This document shows positions 5,497-7,823 of a DNA stretch of 7,823 nt, piece by piece. Origin of the DNA: Synechococcales cyanobacterium PMM_0073 (GTDB taxonomy: Bacteria > Cyanobacteriota > Cyanobacteriia > Elainellales > Elainellaceae); the NCBI GenBank assembly GCA_949127695.1, contig CASBQH010000486.1, forward strand, positions 1 to 7,823. Direction: 5' to 3'. The notes under the pieces were generated by a model. That model was given only the letters and a program-made list of their open reading frames with translations. It ran no database searches and was not told the DNA's origin. A program made the position numbers and the translations under genes. Within the stretch, counting starts at the first letter, position 1. Every line of letters starts with the position of its first letter.

Positions 5497-5637
5497 ATGA
5501 ATATTCTCAAAGCAATCAGCAATGTGATTTACTACCTCTCTGAAGGCACTGCTATTCTATTTAGTCCCAACCACGACGACTATCCCAATATTGGACTCCA
5601 GCCCTACAGCGGCGACCCTTGCTCAAAATGGATGTAG
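5497..5637 (+). CDS. 46-residue small protein, uncharacterised
   Basis: This short gene translates as MNILKAISNVIYYLSEGTAI, then LFSPNHDDYPNIGLQPYSGD, then PCSKWM. A clear Shine-Dalgarno (TGAGG with GAGG at 5488-5491, 5-nt spacer) precedes the ATG, which strongly supports translation. Residues 1-22 could form one amphipathic or weakly membrane-associated helix. The second half is rich in Pro, Gly and Asp, and its LFSP-DDYP--G-QP--GDP pattern reminds me of short conserved cyanobacterial proteins of unknown function. That is recollection, not a search result. It has one cysteine (Cys42) and ends in a Trp-Met pair. It stands alone: murG ends 276 bp upstream and the next gene is convergent. A direct repeat sits upstream and a strong hairpin downstream (5728-5751). 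No function is assigned. Confidence 0.65.
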   Translation: MNILKAISNVIYYLSEGTAILFSPNHDDYPNIGLQPYSGDPCSKWM

Positions 5638-5727
5638 CGCTCAGATTGCCAAGTTAGGCGGTCTTGAAGCTAGATTGTCAGAAGTTGCATTAACCGTTTA
5701 ACCATTACTCAGACTTCATCTAGATCG

Positions 5728-5751
5728 GCGCTCAGGCTAATCCCTGGGCGC
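5728..5751. terminator. Strong hairpin between two convergent small genes
   Basis: GCGCTCAGG pairs with CCTGGGCGC around a CTAATC loop, a 9-bp GC-rich stem with one G-T pair. It lies 90 bp after the plus-strand 46-residue gene and 10 bp after the minus-strand 81-residue gene. It is therefore placed to end or stabilise both transcripts. No T-tract follows on either strand, so it may be a transcript-protecting stem rather than a classical terminator. Confidence 0.5.
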
Positions 5752-5761
5752 TAGGTGCTGG

Positions 5762-6007
5762 CTAGATGCTGGGCAGAGGATTGCGCTGATCACAGTCTGC
5801 CGGACGCCAGCTCTTCATCCAAACCACTCTATTTGGATTGGCCGCAGCCTTCCAGCCTGCTTGCTCTAGCTTGTCAGGATCAGCGGTAGTTACCATCTCG
5901 TAGCGCGGACAGTAGATCACCACCATCTGCTGATTGCTCAGGGTCACAAAGCAAGGCCCCCAATCTAGTCCTTCGCATTCCACATGCTGTCCTTCTTTCC
6001 AGTTCAT
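5762..6007 (-). CDS. 81-residue hypothetical protein, Trp- and Cys-rich
   Basis: The protein begins MNWKEGQHVECEGLDWGPCF. A short beta-like stretch follows (VTLSNQQMVVIYCPRYEMV, 21-39), and the C-terminal part has three tryptophans (52, 63, 67). It contains five Trp and four Cys (11, 19, 33, 72) in 81 residues, an unusual mix for a chance frame. The beta-rich start (GQHVECEGLDWG...VVIYC) resembles a small barrel, but I recognise no family. There is no signal peptide or membrane segment, so it is probably cytosolic. The ATG at 6005-6007 is preceded by GAAGG with a suitable spacer (about 7 nt), supporting the start. It is monocistronic: a convergent hairpin lies 10 bp past its stop, and it is divergent from chlD. 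Function unknown. Confidence 0.65.
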   Translation of the reverse strand: MNWKEGQHVECEGLDWGPCFVTLSNQQMVVIYCPRYEMVTTADPDKLEQAGWKAAANPNRVVWMKSWRPADCDQRNPLPSI

Positions 6008-6056
6008 GGCTTTACCTTCAACTCTGCCTTCAACAATTGACTGCCACTGTAAGACG

Positions 6057-6093
6057 GGCTGATAAACTGCTGCTTCCTGCGGCTAGATCAGCC
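6057..6093. repeat. 7-bp inverted repeat in the region upstream of chlD
   Basis: GGCTGAT (6057-6063) and ATCAGCC (6087-6093) are perfect inverted arms around a 23-nt spacer. They lie in the 313-bp gap between the 81-residue gene (minus) and chlD (plus), 50 bp upstream of the former. Possibly a regulator dyad or a leader stem of the minus gene. Elsewhere in the gap, CTGGCAAT occurs twice about 16 bp apart (near 6190-6215). I see no RNA gene. Confidence 0.3.
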
Positions 6094-6279
6094 AGTTGGG
6101 TGACTCAGAAACACCTCTTTTCTATATCATCGCAAAGATCAAGCTCAAATCAGGAATTGTGTTGCTCGATACGACAAAAATTAGCATAACTGGCAATGTA
6201 TTCCTGGCAATATGGCGCTGAGCTATCGTCAAATGCTGTCGCGAAACGTACCGCAAAATGCGAGGCGAGCAGAGTTTCT

Positions 6280-6288
6280 TGGTATGCT
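6280..6288 (+). promoter_or_regulatory. Candidate extended -10 promoter of chlD
   Basis: TGGTATGCT fits an extended -10 element (TG-N-TATGCT) about 33 nt upstream of the chlD ATG, which would give a leader of about 26 nt. No -35 box is seen at the usual distance, which extended -10 promoters can tolerate. The leader ends AT-rich (AATTTTTTAGCT) with no Shine-Dalgarno. Confidence 0.3.
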
Positions 6289-6320
6289 GAGGGACTAGAT
6301 ACCTCGTAAATTTTTTAGCT

Positions 6321-7823
6321 ATGCCTGCGCTCGCCTCATCTGCCCTGGCCTTTCCGCTCACTGCTGTCGTTGGTCAGGAGGCAATCAAGCTAGCGCTCTT
6401 GCTGGCCGCAATTGATCCAGGCTTGGGCGGTGTGGTGATTGCCGGACGGCGCGGCACTGCCAAATCGGTAATGGCGCGGGCAATTCACGCCTTGCTGCCG
6501 CCGATTGAAGTGGTCAAAGGCTCCTGCTGCAACTGCGACCCAACCCGACCTGCCGAATGGGACGATGCCACCTTTGAGCGCCTGGTCGAAGGCCAGAACG
6601 GCTCGACTGCAATGCGCCATCCAGTTGAAACAGCCGTGATTCCGGCTCCCTTTATCCAAATTCCGCTGGGCGTCACCGAAGATCGGCTGCTGGGGTCGGT
6701 CGATGTGGCGCAGTCAATTCAGCAGGGCGATACGGTCTTTCAGCCGGGGCTCTTGGCCGAAGCTCACCGAGGCATTTTGTATATTGACGAAATCAACCTG
6801 CTGGATGATCAAATCTCGAATCTGCTGCTGGGGACGCTGACCGAAGGCCGCAACCAGATTGAGCGCGAAGGCATCAGCTTTCAGCACCCCTGCAAGCCGC
6901 TGCTAATTGCCACCTACAACCCCGAAGGCGGCGACCTGCGCGAACATCTGCTGGATCGGATTGCCATTTCGCTCTCCGCCGATGCCGTGCTAGGACTCGA
7001 TCAGCGGGTGGAGGCTGTAGAACAGGCCACCGAGTTTGCCGAGTCGCCGCAGCAGTTTTTGGCGCAGTATGCCGAAGATCTCGACGGGCTGAAAACTCAG
7101 ATTCTGCTGGCACGCGAATGGCTCAAAGACGTGCAGATTGCCCCAGAGCAGATTGCCTATTTGGTGAACGAAGCGATTCGCGGCGGCGTGCAGGGGCATC
7201 GAGCGGAGCTGTTTGCCGTGCGCGTCGCCAAAGCCCATGCCGCACTCGACGGGCGGGTGGCCGTAATTGCGGACGATCTGCGTCGGGCGGTAGAGCTGGT
7301 GATTGTGCCGCGCTCAACGATTGTGCAGAGTCCGCCGGAAGAAATGCCGCCGCCGCCCCCGCCGCCTCAGCCAGAGCAGCCGCAATCAGAAGACGAGCAG
7401 CAGGACGAGGAGCTAGAAGACGAAGAGCAGGAGCAAGAGGAGCCGGAAGACGATCGGCCAGAGCCAGAGCCGCCCAGCGTGCCCGAAGAGTTTATCTTCG
7501 ATCCAGAAGGCGTAATTCTTGACCCGGCAGTGCTCTACTTTACCCAAGCCGCCAACAAGCGCGGCAAATCTGGCGCTCGCAGCATTATCTACTCCGACGA
7601 TCGGGGGCGCTACATCAAGCCCGTGCTGCCGCGTGGCGCAGTCCGCCGAATTGCGGTCGATGCGACGCTGCGCTCTGCTGCGCCCTACCAAAAAGCACGG
7701 CGGCAGCGGCAGGAATTGCTGGGCGGATCGAGAGCCAAAAAAGTATTCGTGGAGCAGGGCGATCTCCGCGCCAAGCGGCTAGCGCGCAAAGCCGGAGCGC
7801 TGATTGTGTTCGTGGTGGATGCC
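6321..7823 (+). CDS. chlD: Magnesium chelatase subunit D (ChlD), N-terminal three quarters
   Basis: The open frame runs 501 codons from the ATG to the right edge with no stop; full-length ChlD is about 670-680 residues. With ChlI and ChlH it inserts Mg2+ into protoporphyrin IX using ATP, the first committed step to chlorophyll. The N-terminal AAA+ region has a degenerate Walker A ([16 protein letters not shown], 41-56), where ChlI would have a standard G-x-G-K-S. A Walker B-like [14 protein letters not shown] spans 151-164, with [19 protein letters not shown] at 196-214. Next comes the family's proline and acidic linker: seven prolines (343-349), then a Glu/Asp/Gln-rich stretch to about 387. 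The start of the C-terminal von Willebrand A domain follows, ending [11 protein letters not shown] at the cut, just before the MIDAS D-x-S-x-S. Linker and VWA domain separate ChlD from ChlI. The ATG at 6321 gives the normal N-terminus ([20 protein letters not shown]). Confidence 0.95.
   Translation, partial: MPALASSALAFPLTAVVGQEAIKLALLLAAIDPGLGGVVIAGRRGTAKSVMARAIHALLPPIEVVKGSCCNCDPTRPAEWDDATFERLVEGQNGSTAMRHPVETAVIPAPFIQIPLGVTEDRLLGSVDVAQSIQQGDTVFQPGLLAEAHRGILYIDEINLLDDQISNLLLGTLTEGRNQIEREGISFQHPCKPLLIATYNPEGGDLREHLLDRIAISLSADAVLGLDQRVEAVEQATEFAESPQQFLAQYAEDLDGLKTQILLAREWLKDVQIAPEQIAYLVNEAIRGGVQGHRAELFAVRVAKAHAALDGRVAVIADDLRRAVELVIVPRSTIVQSPPEEMPPPPPPPQPEQPQSEDEQQDEELEDEEQEQEEPEDDRPEPEPPSVPEEFIFDPEGVILDPAVLYFTQAANKRGKSGARSIIYSDDRGRYIKPVLPRGAVRRIAVDATLRSAAPYQKARRQRQELLGGSRAKKVFVEQGDLRAKRLARKAGALIVFVVDA

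Noticed and set aside
6122..6361. 79-codon minus-strand frame across the chlD promoter and start
   Set aside because: It overlaps the chlD 5' end antisense, has no family resemblance, and the chlD frame clearly explains the shared part.
6362..6500. Degenerate Walker A in ChlD as a sign of a broken gene
   Set aside because: A G-R-R-G-T-A-K-S loop is what I expect for ChlD, whose ATPase site is weaker than that of ChlI. The frame is intact.
7118..7522. 134-codon plus-strand frame rich in Arg and Ala
   Set aside because: It is an out-of-frame shadow of the GC-rich chlD coding sequence; its Arg/Ala bias is typical of such shadows.
7780..7823. ChlD truncation before the MIDAS motif
   Set aside because: The frame is open to the last base; this is only the window edge.
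1..7823. Mobile elements, CRISPR arrays, defence systems, tRNA or rRNA genes
   Set aside because: No transposase, integrase, regularly spaced repeats, terminal inverted repeats or tRNA arms were found by reading. The gene content is core cyanobacterial.

Overview
The window is an ordinary chromosomal stretch from a phycobilisome-bearing cyanobacterium. The evidence is the start of an allophycocyanin alpha-B gene (apcD), a homolog of the C-terminal domain of the orange carotenoid protein (CTDH), the first three quarters of Mg-chelatase subunit ChlD, and a DUF6464-type small protein, alongside housekeeping miaB and murG. Base composition looks moderately GC-rich by eye. I saw no GCGATCGC (HIP1) octamer, so the source is probably not a HIP1-rich lineage. 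I cannot name the genus.

Layout. (1) Positions 1-771, minus strand: a CTDH gene followed by the 5' end of apcD, both linked to phycobilisome light harvesting and photoprotection, with a weak terminator and a candidate apcD promoter between them. (2) Positions 772-1185: a gene-free region. It holds the CTDH leader (strong Shine-Dalgarno, a hairpin, and a near-perfect complement to the cyanobacterial sRNA Yfr1 core) and a plus-strand intrinsic terminator with no gene in front of it. (3) Positions 1186-2908, plus: miaB (tRNA ms2i6A37 methylthiotransferase), then a small membrane-anchored DUF6464-like protein 25 bp downstream. (4) Positions 2912-3742, minus: a secreted protein with an NTF2-like region, convergent with the DUF6464 gene with only 3 bp between the stop codons. 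(5) Positions 3743-4041: a divergent regulatory region with a 12-bp tandem repeat. (6) Positions 4042-5220, plus: murG, complete, with a 15-bp in-frame tandem duplication at its extreme 5' end. (7) Positions 5221-6320: two small uncharacterised genes, a 46-residue protein on plus and an 81-residue protein on minus. They converge on a strong hairpin, and small inverted and direct repeats lie around them. (8) Positions 6321-7823, plus: chlD, cut by the window edge exactly at the start of the MIDAS motif of its von Willebrand A domain.

The genes do not form one pathway. The two ends touch photosynthesis (light harvesting, photoprotection, chlorophyll synthesis), while the middle is housekeeping (tRNA modification, peptidoglycan synthesis). 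I see no mobile element, CRISPR array, tRNA, rRNA or defence system, and no convincing new multi-gene system. The most interesting signals are at regulatory and small-gene scale: the CTDH leader, the orphan terminator at 991-1020, and the 46-residue gene.
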